Shown here one piece after another: positions 1-7,835 of a stretch of DNA of 45,558 nucleotides; positions within the stretch are counted from its first letter, which is position 1; every line of letters begins with the position of its first letter. Below the pieces are notes generated by a model that saw nothing but the letters and a program-made list of their open reading frames with translations, was not told the DNA's origin and did no database searches. The position numbers and the translations under genes were made by a program. Source of the stretch: an uncultured Prevotellaceae bacterium (lineage in GTDB: Bacteria > Bacteroidota > Bacteroidia > Bacteroidales > Bacteroidaceae); the NCBI GenBank assembly GCA_902783625.1, contig CACZRN010000083.1, positions 1-45,558 of the forward strand. Reading direction: 5' to 3'.

Positions 1-222
1 GTACTATCAACCATACTAATTTGTATTTTGGCACAAAATTATAATAAATTTGGGACAAAACAATGCTTTTGCACCAAAAAGTTACTTATTTTAATGCTTA
101 TTTAACGTATAGGAGGCTAAAAGTCCTGTTTTCTGCGCAAAAAACAAGACTAATATACATGAATCAATGCAGAACAGTCGTTTGAACACCAAAATCTGAG
201 AATACTAAGATATCATTCTTCT

Positions 223-259
223 GGGTGTAAATTCAAAATCTACACCCAATTTTACACCC
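223..259. repeat. GGGTGTA / TACACCC repeat cluster
   Basis: GGGTGTA at 223-229 is inverted relative to TACACCC at 241-247, and TACACCCA recurs at 253-260, giving a 12-bp direct period. Short iterated sites like these are common beside integrase genes or operators, but no gene is present here to assign them to. The rest of 1-370 has no credible gene. A minus-strand CAAAATTA (TAATTTTG read on minus) at 34-41 could be a -7 element for a gene beyond the left edge. Confidence 0.4.
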
Positions 260-370
260 AAAAATTGCGATACGGAAAGATATTTTGTGATATCCTGATT
301 TTTGGAGAATTTTATAAACGGCTGACATACAGCCATTTGCGCATTTTATGATATTCTAAGAAACCATAAG

Positions 371-391
371 TTTGAGAGCCTCTCTCTCCGC
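371..391 (+). other. Possible tRNA 3'-end remnant (integration scar)
   Basis: The stretch looks like the last part of a tRNA: a T-loop-like TTTGAGA, then GCCTC, then TCTCTCC as a 3' acceptor strand, then G as discriminator. A strong terminator follows five bases later, as expected after a tRNA. The upstream sequence does not supply the matching T-stem or any other tRNA arm. Such 3' fragments are typical of attachment sites left by elements that integrate in tRNA genes. This is inference from a short match. Confidence 0.3.
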
Positions 392-396
392 AATTT

Positions 397-425
397 GAGC
401 AATCCACAAGGATTGCTCTTTTATA
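397..425 (+). terminator. Rho-independent terminator
   Basis: GAGCAATCC (397-405) and GGATTGCTC (410-418) form a perfect 9-bp stem with an ACAA loop, followed by TTTTATATTT. It faces right and has no intact gene upstream within the window, which fits a terminator left behind from the tRNA whose 3' remnant precedes it. Confidence 0.6.
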
Positions 426-478
426 TTTAAGAGAAGTGGATGAGAACCCGTATCCATGCTTACTAAACCTATATAAAA

Positions 479-564
479 AGATTTTGCTAGCAAAATTTTC
501 ATTAAAGAGGCTTTCAAGTGTCAATAAAGAGCCTTTCTATTCGAAATTTTGCTAGCAAAATTAT
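479..564. repeat. Four-palindrome intergenic repeat, copy 1
   Basis: The outer boxes are ATTTTGCTAGCAAAAT (481-496) and AATTTTGCTAGCAAAATT (545-562), with GCTAGC starting at 486 and 551, 65 bp apart. Between them lie two weaker palindromic boxes built on ATTAAAGAGGCTTT and AATAAAGAGCCTTT. The same architecture recurs near 7404, 17174 and 30165. It lies downstream of the folate cyclo-ligase gene. An open frame at 312-524 (minus) runs across it and is not believed to be a gene. Confidence 0.8.
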
Positions 565-610
565 TTACTCAAAATAATTGTCTTGTTTCTAACTCACTTT
601 GTATAGTGAT

Positions 611-1198
611 TCATCTGTTGTATATTACCTCATCCATGGCGACATCAAATGGTTCTGAAGGTATCTCATCAAAGAACTGATAGTCGTAACAAAGTCCTAT
701 TTTATGACATGTGAGTGAAGAAAGGAAACGATCGTAATATCCCTTACCGCGCCCCAGACGATGACCAGCAATATCAAAAGCCACGCCAGGAACAATGATA
801 ACATCAAGGTTAACAGAAGGCTCTGCATGGGTGTTCTCTGTTTTGTTGGCAGAGATATCATCGGGCTCCATTATACCATACGATCCCTTGTGCATATTAC
901 CCTGTCCTGTATAACGCCGAAGAATCATTTCTGTTTCAGATATTACAACGGGAAGAAACACCTCTTTACCCATAGTCATTAACTTGGCTATGGCATCTGA
1001 AGTGTTTACCTCATCAGGCAATGACGAGTAAATAGCAACCGCATGCGCAGCCAATACATGCCTATTATTGAGAAGGGCACTTACTGCGCTTGACGATTTT
1101 TTGTCGAGTTCTTCGCGAGAGCACCTACCCCACTCTTCCCTGATGAGTTTTCTCAGCCGTTGCTTACGCAAGTAAAGAGCCGACTCTTCGTGTAGCAT
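611..1198 (-). CDS. 5-formyltetrahydrofolate cyclo-ligase (MTHFS)
   Basis: Cytosolic enzyme that converts 5-formyl-THF to 5,10-methenyl-THF with ATP, returning the storage folate to one-carbon metabolism. The 195-residue protein has the usual family length. The C-terminal signature GRGKGYYDRF lies at residues 149-158 and forms part of the nucleotide-phosphate site; the basic N-terminus with RKQRLRKLIR is also typical. The start overlaps the 3' end of the S41 protease gene by 35 bp, so it is probably the last gene of the minus-strand operon starting at 7164. Family assignment is secure; no regulation of its own is seen. Confidence 0.93.
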   Translation of the reverse strand: MLHEESALYLRKQRLRKLIREEWGRCSREELDKKSSSAVSALLNNRHVLAAHAVAIYSSLPDEVNTSDAIAKLMTMGKEVFLPVVISETEMILRRYTGQGNMHKGSYGIMEPDDISANKTENTHAEPSVNLDVIIVPGVAFDIAGHRLGRGKGYYDRFLSSLTCHKIGLCYDYQFFDEIPSEPFDVAMDEVIYNR

Positions 1199-2879
1199 TA
1201 TCGTATGGGAGTGAAGTTGTTGAATTGTTATATTCTATGAATGCCACCTTATCCTCTGCCGGGGGATTAGGAAATGCATTTCCCTCATCAAGCACTTTAA
1301 CAGCTTGCTCAATCACGGGATCATCCTCATTGATATACTCCATCCACGCCTGTTCGTTCTGCATATTGTAAATAATACGGCTTACGATAAAACGCTCGAG
1401 CAGGTGATGGGATTTCTGTATCATAAGATTACGACGACGCAAACCATGTGAATCAGCAAACTGAGCAAACTTTTCAACGATATTCTGACTATAAAGATAA
1501 TTCTTCAGTTTCTTCATCGTGTCGAATTCTTTGAGTTTCTGCCTGTTATCGTCAGTATAATTGAAAGCAAACTGGAGTATAAGTCCACTCATTGCCGCTT
1601 CTTTGTAATACGATGTAACATTCACAGTGTCTTCGCCAACAAAAATATCGGGTGTGATACCGCCACCTCCATATACAATACGACCATTAGCAGTATGGTA
1701 ATCAGGCCCCGTATGCTTTATACTGTCGCCTGAGAAAAACTCACCATGCTGATATCGTGCAATGAGATCCTGTGCATAATCGCCATTGACACCATTTGTA
1801 TATGGTTTCTGTATGCAACGTCCCGATGGTGTGTAATAGCGTGCAACTGTAAGACGGATACGGCTGCCATCGGTAAATTCAAGCTGCTGCTGAACCAAGC
1901 CCTTACCAAACGATCGGCGGCCAATAATCGTGCCGCGATCGTTATCCTGTATTGCACCAGCAAGTATCTCTGCTGCTGAAGCAGACACTTCGTTAATTAA
2001 CACCACCAGAGGAGTATTCTGATAACTGCCATGGCCGTTGCTCTTGAATTCTTGACGAGGCGACTTGCGACCCTGTGTATAAACTATAAGCTTTCCACGC
2101 GGAAGGAATTCATTGGCAATCTGAACAGCAGACGTCAGATAGCCACCTGTGTTATCGCGTAAGTCGAGACAAATACCAGTAGCACCTTGCTGTGATAATT
2201 GCACAAGCGCAATAAGGAGTTCAGAGTAAGTAGTCTCACCGAAATTCTTTATACGAATATATCCCGTATGATCGTTTAACATATATGCTGCGGTAACACT
2301 CTTCATCGGAATCTCGCCACGCGTAATGGTAAAATACTTTACATCCTTGCTGCCATACCTCAACACACCGATTTTAACCTTTGTATCTTTGGGACCCTTC
2401 AAACGCTTCTGAGCCTCTTCATTAGTAACAATCTTACCCACGAATGCACTATCATCAACACTCACGAGTTTGTCTCCTGCCAATACGCCGGCACGCTCTG
2501 CAGGGCCATTGCTAATAACATTCTGCACATGAAGAGTGTCCTCACGAATAGTAAATTCAATGCCGACACCCGAGAAAGATCCTTTCAGATCCTCGTCATC
2601 CAATTGCGCGTCTTTGGCATTGATGTAAACAGAATGCGGATCGAGTTCCTCAAGAAGCCGAGGGATGGCATTGTCGACAAGTGAATCTATATTAACCTTG
2701 TCAACATACTGGTCATCGATAATTCTCAGCAGATTGCTTATCCTGTTACTACCCGAGTTGATGATATTCAACTTATTGCCAGAAAAATGGTTAGCATAGA
2801 AGCTCCCCACAACAAGCCCGATGACGATGCAAAGCGCCATCAGCATTGGCATGTACCTATTATGTTTGTCCTGAGTCAT
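1164..2879 (-). CDS. S41 family C-terminal processing protease (CtpA/Prc-like)
   Basis: Serine protease of the tail-specific family, anchored in the inner membrane and acting in the periplasm on C-termini of envelope proteins. Residues 10-28 form one membrane segment. A PDZ domain follows at about 90-180, then the S41 catalytic domain. The Ser/Lys dyad is visible as S301 in SASAAEI and K326 in FGKGLVQ, 25 residues apart as in characterised members. After the catalytic core (about residue 345) there is a long C-terminal extension to 571. It sits 19 bp after the dCMP deaminase-like gene and overlaps the folate cyclo-ligase gene. Bacteroidota often have several S41 paralogues, so no specific symbol is given. 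Confidence 0.93.
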   Translation of the reverse strand: MTQDKHNRYMPMLMALCIVIGLVVGSFYANHFSGNKLNIINSGSNRISNLLRIIDDQYVDKVNIDSLVDNAIPRLLEELDPHSVYINAKDAQLDDEDLKGSFSGVGIEFTIREDTLHVQNVISNGPAERAGVLAGDKLVSVDDSAFVGKIVTNEEAQKRLKGPKDTKVKIGVLRYGSKDVKYFTITRGEIPMKSVTAAYMLNDHTGYIRIKNFGETTYSELLIALVQLSQQGATGICLDLRDNTGGYLTSAVQIANEFLPRGKLIVYTQGRKSPRQEFKSNGHGSYQNTPLVVLINEVSASAAEILAGAIQDNDRGTIIGRRSFGKGLVQQQLEFTDGSRIRLTVARYYTPSGRCIQKPYTNGVNGDYAQDLIARYQHGEFFSGDSIKHTGPDYHTANGRIVYGGGGITPDIFVGEDTVNVTSYYKEAAMSGLILQFAFNYTDDNRQKLKEFDTMKKLKNYLYSQNIVEKFAQFADSHGLRRRNLMIQKSHHLLERFIVSRIIYNMQNEQAWMEYINEDDPVIEQAVKVLDEGNAFPNPPAEDKVAFIEYNNSTTSLPYDNATRRVGSLLA

Positions 2880-2898
2880 ATTTGGATTATCCTAGTTG

Positions 2899-3327
2899 CT
2901 ATAATTCTTCCATCAGTTCTACTTCCACCCCTGCTCTCTTGAGCAATTCAATACCATCGGTGAGTCTATATACTTCACCATACACTACTCTCCTGATACC
3001 CGACTGAATGATAAGTTTAGCACATTCAATACACGGCGATGCGGTTATGTATAGTGTAGAGCCATCGCTATTATTCGAACTGCGTGCAAGCTTAGTTATT
3101 GCATTCGCCTCAGCATGAAGTACATACGATTTTGTCGAACCATTCTCATCCTCGCACACATTTTCAAATCCGCTCGGCGTTCCATTATACCCGTCGCTGA
3201 TGATCATCTTATCTTTAACGACCAACGCGCCAACCTTGCGCCGCTGACAATAACTGTTCTCTGCCCATATACGTGCCATTCTCAAATAGCGCTCATCGAG
3301 CATTCTCTGTTTATCTTGCTTATCCAT
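2899..3327 (-). CDS. dCMP/cytidine deaminase family protein (ComEB-like)
   Basis: Zinc-dependent deoxycytidylate deaminase-type enzyme, expected to convert dCMP to dUMP for thymidylate synthesis. The zinc site is complete: H71 and catalytic E73 in HAEAN, and C99 and C102 in PCIEC. The 142-residue length fits the dCMP deaminase family rather than tRNA adenosine deaminase, and the N-terminal region with RMARIWAENSYCQRRKVGA matches that group. It lies 28 bp downstream of the M3 peptidase gene and 19 bp upstream of the S41 protease gene in the same operon. Substrate is inferred from family only. Confidence 0.88.
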   Translation of the reverse strand: MDKQDKQRMLDERYLRMARIWAENSYCQRRKVGALVVKDKMIISDGYNGTPSGFENVCEDENGSTKSYVLHAEANAITKLARSSNNSDGSTLYITASPCIECAKLIIQSGIRRVVYGEVYRLTDGIELLKRAGVEVELMEEL

Positions 3328-3355
3328 AATCTTTTGTTTCTCTAAAAGTCAAATA

Positions 3356-5455
3356 TCAGTTTTTCATATCTGTCGCACTAATACCGCATCTCTCGACCAA
3401 GGCATCGATAGTAGGTTCGCTGCCGCGGAATCGCTTATACAATATCATTGGATGCTCAGTACCACCTTTCGACAGTATATTATCGCGGAAACTCTGAGCC
3501 GTATGACGATCAAAGATTCCATTCTTCTTAAACATGCTGAATGCATCGGCATCAAGTACCTCCGCCCATTTATAACTATAATACCCTGCAGCATAACCTC
3601 CTGCCATTATGTGACTAAACTGTACGGTCATGCATGTATCTTCACGCTGTTGTATAACAATAGCTTTTTCCCAAGCCTTTTTCTCAAACGACATAATATC
3701 ATCTTCAAAAGCATCGCGCTTGGTATAATATGCCATATCGAGCAACCCGAAGCTTACCTGCCGCATACAAGCATACGCAACCATGAAGTTCCTACTCCTG
3801 ACAATTCTGTCTATCAAATCGTCGGGCATCGGTTCGCCTGTCTGATAATGATAGGCAAACGTACGAAGGAAATCCTTCTCGACTGCATAGTTTTCCATGA
3901 ACTGCGATGGCAACTCAACAAAATCCCACCAAACATTTGTACCCGACAAACTCTCGAATCTGGTATTGGCAAACATACCATGTAGAGAATGTCCAAACTC
4001 ATGAAGGAAAGTTTCAACCTCGCTAAGTGTCAGCAAAGCAGGCTTTTCTGCTGTCGGCTTCGTCAGATTCATGACTACACTCACATGTGGTCGCACGTTG
4101 ACACCTTTACTATCTATCCATTGTCCTTGGAACTCCGTCATCCATGCGCCACCCTGCTTACCTTTGCGTGGATAGAAATCGGCATAGAACACAGCCAGGA
4201 AACTGCCGTCGTTGTCGAACACCTCGTATGCTTTTACATCAGGATGATATACAGGGATATCTTTATTCTCCTTGAATGTAATGCCATATAATCTGTTAGC
4301 GAGTCCGAAAACACCATCGATCACCTTTGTCAGTTCAAAGTAAGGCCGCAACATCTCTGCGTCGATGTTATAGCGATCCATCTTCAACTTATGAGAATAG
4401 AAGGCGAAATCCCATAGTTGCATTTCTCCTTCGACATCCTCATCACCCTTCATCGTTTTTTCAACCTCCTCAACTTCTTTCAATGCGCATGGTTTGAAAG
4501 CCTGTATCAAGTCATCAAGCAGTTTATATACATTCTGTACATTCGAGGCCATGCGATACTTTAAAACATAGTCGGCGTATGTGTCATACCCAAGCAACTG
4601 CGCAATCTCCCTACGTAGATTAATGAGCCTGCAGCATATCTGTGTATTGTTCTGCTCGTTATCGTGTGTGCATACAGTATTCTTGGCCATATACATTCTC
4701 TTTCTCAACTCACGCCGAGTGCTGTATGTCATAAAAGGCCCATAACTTGGTTGGTCGAGAGTAAACATCCACCCTTCTTTTCCTGCCTCATGCGCAGCTA
4801 ATGCCGCAGCCTCGCGAGCGCTGTCGGGCAGTCCGTCGAGGTCTTCCTCATTAGTGATAAGCAAAGTGAATGCCTTATTCTCTTTCAAAAGATTTTGAGA
4901 AAACTGCAGCGACAACAGCGATGCTTCTTCTGTAAGTTCACGCAAATGGTTCTTACCTTCATCGTCGAGCAGAGCACCACTGCGCACAAAACCGTCATAG
5001 CAGTTGTTGAGCAACATCTGCTCTTCATCGTTAAGTTCGCGATGATGCTCGTAAACATATTTCACTCGCTCAAACAACTTCTTGTTCAACCTCACATCGT
5101 TGGCATGCTGAGTTAGAATCGGGCTCAGTTTCTGGGCCAAGCTGTCAAGATCATCGTTCGTTTCGGCACTGAGCATACACGAAAACACGTTCGACACTCT
5201 TGAGAGAAGGTCATAGTAATGGTTTCCGTTTTCATTGTCAACCCTTATGATTGTATTTTCGAATGTCGGCTCTTCAGTGTCGTTTACAATCTTGTCTATC
5301 TCCTCGTCATCGCGACGGATGCCTTCCATAAAAGCTTCCTCATAGTCTTCGGTTCGTATCCTATCGAACGGAGGAGTTTCGTGGGGGGTGCCGTATTCAA
5401 CAAAAAAGGGATTTATTCTTGATGTCTGGTTCTTATCTATAGTTTCCATATTCAA
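3356..5455 (-). CDS. dcp: M3 family metallopeptidase (peptidyl-dipeptidase Dcp / oligopeptidase A type)
   Basis: Cytosolic zinc oligopeptidase that trims short peptides, removing C-terminal dipeptides if it is a true Dcp. The 699 residues match the family length. HEFGH at 485-489 gives the two zinc histidines and catalytic glutamate; a third ligand is probably E513 in FVELPSQF. No signal peptide is seen, so it should be cytoplasmic. Its start ATG overlaps the stop of the upstream glycosidase gene by 4 bp (5452-5455), indicating translational coupling. Dcp and oligopeptidase A are hard to separate by motif, so the gene symbol is the likelier of two. Confidence 0.88.
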   Translation of the reverse strand: MNMETIDKNQTSRINPFFVEYGTPHETPPFDRIRTEDYEEAFMEGIRRDDEEIDKIVNDTEEPTFENTIIRVDNENGNHYYDLLSRVSNVFSCMLSAETNDDLDSLAQKLSPILTQHANDVRLNKKLFERVKYVYEHHRELNDEEQMLLNNCYDGFVRSGALLDDEGKNHLRELTEEASLLSLQFSQNLLKENKAFTLLITNEEDLDGLPDSAREAAALAAHEAGKEGWMFTLDQPSYGPFMTYSTRRELRKRMYMAKNTVCTHDNEQNNTQICCRLINLRREIAQLLGYDTYADYVLKYRMASNVQNVYKLLDDLIQAFKPCALKEVEEVEKTMKGDEDVEGEMQLWDFAFYSHKLKMDRYNIDAEMLRPYFELTKVIDGVFGLANRLYGITFKENKDIPVYHPDVKAYEVFDNDGSFLAVFYADFYPRKGKQGGAWMTEFQGQWIDSKGVNVRPHVSVVMNLTKPTAEKPALLTLSEVETFLHEFGHSLHGMFANTRFESLSGTNVWWDFVELPSQFMENYAVEKDFLRTFAYHYQTGEPMPDDLIDRIVRSRNFMVAYACMRQVSFGLLDMAYYTKRDAFEDDIMSFEKKAWEKAIVIQQREDTCMTVQFSHIMAGGYAAGYYSYKWAEVLDADAFSMFKKNGIFDRHTAQSFRDNILSKGGTEHPMILYKRFRGSEPTIDALVERCGISATDMKN

Positions 5456-7164
5456 TTTGCCTTTCTTCTCTTAACAATAAAGAATCCCAATCTATGGTTT
5501 TTGCCTTTTTTACCAATGGTTCTTACCTGATACATTCCCTCTGGCAACTGAGCGACATTCAATCGACTTGTCTTACCCGACACCGTTTTAACGATATTGC
5601 CTTGCATAGTTTCAATAACATAGTAACTGAAATCAATAGGCTCATTACTTTCGGGCAGAGTGAGAACATTACCGTCGCAAGCCATCATCCTGCTGCCAGT
5701 GGGGAGCGGTTTCGTTTCACTATCTGCCCCCATTGGTTTATGACTCTGCAGCGGTTTGCTTTCATTACCATACCTATCGATAGCGGTTACGGCATAATAC
5801 CTGCGCGGCTCTATCTGTATCCGTACAGAATTCTTCTCAATTCGTGTTAACATAAGGTTACGTGCATCGGTGATATCGACAGGAGCAATGTTCGACGAAT
5901 ATATATTATACAACACATTAGGCGAGTCGTTCATTGGCAGCGATTTATCCCAACTCATCGTCATGCTGACAGTATCCACAACAAGATTCTCTGGTGCGGT
6001 GGGAGCGTTACCGTTAACCCATGTCATAGCAGGAGGCAAAGCTGGATACACATTAAACTCGTTGGCAGTGAAATCGAAAATACCTTTCAGGTTATCAGTG
6101 AAGAAACGGCTTCTGAAGAATGTATGCCCCATGCCGTTATGTCGGAGCACAGCCATCTCTCGGGTGATAACATCAAGCGACCAATTCTTTTCTCTTGGCG
6201 ACATGAAATATATGCCTAACCCCGGAGCCACAATCTTCTCACCGCAGCGTTGTTTCCAGTCAACTGCAAAGGGATAGAAGTTGTCACCCTGGAAATACAT
6301 CATTGGGAACAATGCGTCCATCAAATTATTGTTCATCCATTCAACAGCATCTTGGCACACTACACTACGAGCATTCCAGCCACGACTCGAATAGCGAGGC
6401 AGGTCATCATACTTGCCAATAGGCGAACAACTCATCTTCACCCAAGGCTTTCTTGATTTCACACGGTTGCTTATCGCTCTTACAATTGCAGTGATATTCT
6501 CGCGTCCCCTGCTTTTCGATACCTTCTGCTTCCATGTCTCAGGGTAACGAATATAATCGAGATGAATGCCATCGACATCGTATCGCTCAACAATCTCCTG
6601 ACACATGTCAGCCAAATATGTTGCTGTCTGAATCTTCTCTGGATCCATATATCCCTCCACGCCTATTTTCTTTACCAGAGAGGGATATTTCTTCCTAAGC
6701 CTGTTACACCCATACGAAGTCCACTTTCCAATGGGTATTGTCACCACCCATGCATGCAACTCCATTCCACGACGATGACACTCCTCAATGGCAAAAGCGA
6801 GCGGATCATACCCAGGCGCACGTCCCGGTTGCCCACTGACACATCCGTCCCACGGCTCATACTGCGAAGGATAAATTGTCGTGGCACGCACACGAGCTTG
6901 AAGGAGCACCGTATTGATACCCGCGCGCTGATAATTATCGAGTATCTGGCGCAGTTCTTCCTTCTGTCTTTCTATCGTAGAAGCGTTTGTCGCATAGGTG
7001 TGAGGCCAGTCAAGCCCACCGATAGTCGTCAGCCACATTGCCCTGACTTCGTATTTTGGCGTTGCAGCAAAAGGATTCTCCCTGATAAAGAAATCCTGAG
7101 CCTCGCCTCTGACCGACAGGAAAAGACAGAAAAAAAGTATAATAAAGGATTTTATGTATGTCAT
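5452..7164 (-). CDS. GHL10-type glycoside hydrolase (YngK/DUF187-like), secreted
   Basis: Predicted exported glycosidase-like protein of the glycosyl hydrolase-like 10 family. Residues 1-22 are a signal peptide ending near GEAQ. The catalytic-type TIM barrel begins with VRAMWLTTIGGLDWP (about 41-55) and contains the family segment GIHLDYIRYP. After about residue 385 there is a fibronectin-III-like region and a C-terminal tail. In other bacteria relatives are linked to envelope glycans, but no substrate can be assigned here. It is the first gene of the five-gene minus-strand operon. A good promoter lies at 7191-7221, about 25 bp before the start codon. Confidence 0.87.
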   Translation of the reverse strand: MTYIKSFIILFFCLFLSVRGEAQDFFIRENPFAATPKYEVRAMWLTTIGGLDWPHTYATNASTIERQKEELRQILDNYQRAGINTVLLQARVRATTIYPSQYEPWDGCVSGQPGRAPGYDPLAFAIEECHRRGMELHAWVVTIPIGKWTSYGCNRLRKKYPSLVKKIGVEGYMDPEKIQTATYLADMCQEIVERYDVDGIHLDYIRYPETWKQKVSKSRGRENITAIVRAISNRVKSRKPWVKMSCSPIGKYDDLPRYSSRGWNARSVVCQDAVEWMNNNLMDALFPMMYFQGDNFYPFAVDWKQRCGEKIVAPGLGIYFMSPREKNWSLDVITREMAVLRHNGMGHTFFRSRFFTDNLKGIFDFTANEFNVYPALPPAMTWVNGNAPTAPENLVVDTVSMTMSWDKSLPMNDSPNVLYNIYSSNIAPVDITDARNLMLTRIEKNSVRIQIEPRRYYAVTAIDRYGNESKPLQSHKPMGADSETKPLPTGSRMMACDGNVLTLPESNEPIDFSYYVIETMQGNIVKTVSGKTSRLNVAQLPEGMYQVRTIGKKGKNHRLGFFIVKRRKAN

Positions 7165-7189
7165 TTGAAATAAATCTTCATTTCTGAAT

Positions 7190-7270
7190 GCAAAGTTAGT
7201 GCAAACCGAGGACAGAACAAAATAAATTTATTTATTTTTTATGTCGAGGTGCAGCCTAACTTCACAGAGC
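7190..7270. repeat. 81-bp inverted repeat, left arm
   Basis: This arm is the reverse complement of 7637-7717 with one mismatch in 81 bases. The arms enclose 366 bp that hold palindromic repeat copy 2 and no convincing gene. Each arm carries a complete promoter pointing outwards: left into the GHL10 operon, right into cstA. No target-site duplication is evident at the outer ends. Confidence 0.9.
7191..7221 (-). promoter_or_regulatory. Bacteroidetes-type promoter for the GHL10 operon
   Basis: Read on the minus strand: TTTG at 7221-7218, a 19-bp spacer containing CCTCGGTTTGCAC, then TAACTTTG at 7198-7191. Predicted transcription start is near 7186, about 20 bases before the GHL10 start. It lies inside the left arm of the 81-bp inverted repeat. 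A second, probably weaker copy lies upstream at 7275-7302 with -7 element TAACTTTA, and a decayed third copy can be seen near 7354-7375. Confidence 0.8.
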
Positions 7271-7403
7271 GAAGAGATGTAAAGTTAGTGCAAACTGAGC
7301 GGACAAAAAAATAAAAACATAGTTTTATATTTCGTAGCGCATAATAACCAGAGTGACTGCAATAGTCAGTGCATATTGAGCGGAGGAAAAACAACATGCT
7401 GAT

Positions 7404-7487
7404 AAATTTGCTAGCAAAATTGTCGACAAAGAGGCTTTCTACCTTGAATTAAGAGCCTCTTTAATGAAGATTTTGCTAGCAAAATTT
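7404..7487. repeat. Four-palindrome intergenic repeat, copy 2
   Basis: GCTAGC cores start at 7410 and 7475, exactly 65 bp apart, each inside an AT-rich palindrome (AAATTTGCTAGCAAAATT and ATTTTGCTAGCAAAAT). The two internal boxes are CAAAGAGGCTTTC and the near-perfect palindrome TTAAGAGCCTCTTTAA. It lies between the arms of the 81-bp inverted repeat. The remaining part of 7488-7636 has no recognisable gene. Confidence 0.8.
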
Positions 7488-7636
7488 TCGTCTAATGATT
7501 ATCCCATCAATCAAACCTATATCATTAACCCAATTAAAGCGGTGTTTACGCAATTGATATAAAACAATCTCCAAAGAATCTTTTTTTGATGTTATTTTGT
7601 TATTTGAAATATGTTGTGTACTTTTACATCGCTTTA

Positions 7637-7717
7637 GCTCTGTGAAGTTAGGATGCACCTCGACATAAAAAATAAATAAATTTATTTTGTTCTGTCCTCG
7701 GTTTGCACTAACTTTGC
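7637..7717. repeat. 81-bp inverted repeat, right arm
   Basis: Partner of 7190-7270, with 80 of 81 positions complementary. It contains the cstA promoter. Its outer part also resembles the promoter region before the MscS gene (31435-31500): both have a CCTCG(A/G)CATAAAAAATAAAT box upstream of TTTTGTTCTG and a similar spacer, which suggests a common mobile or duplicated ancestor. Confidence 0.9.
7686..7716 (+). promoter_or_regulatory. Bacteroidetes-type promoter for cstA
   Basis: TTTG at 7686-7689, a 19-bp spacer with CCTCGGTTTGCAC, and TAACTTTG at 7709-7716. Predicted start is near 7721, which gives a leader of roughly 115 bases before the cstA ATG at 7836. A weak ribosome-binding sequence (AGGAG, 7817-7822 region) lies before the start. 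No riboswitch was recognised in the leader. Confidence 0.8.
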
Positions 7718-7835
7718 GGATAGAAAACTATGAGTGAGGAATGCAGGGCGTGAACCACGACTGGAATGCTAATGTCTGAAACGTCCTCGGCTTCTCAACT
7801 TAATAACATCGTTTAAAATAGGAGAACAGAAAAAG

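Noticed and set aside
312..524. 70-codon minus-strand open frame at the left edge
   Set aside because: It crosses the tRNA-like remnant, a terminator and a palindromic repeat, and has no family match or promoter.
479..564. CRISPR array
   Set aside because: The repeats are palindromic boxes of 15-18 bp separated by only a few bases, four per locus and dispersed over five loci; there are no spacers of uniform length and no cas genes.
7476..7658. 60-codon minus-strand open frame between the inverted-repeat arms
   Set aside because: It starts inside the right arm and ends in the palindromic repeat, with no domain or ribosome-binding site.
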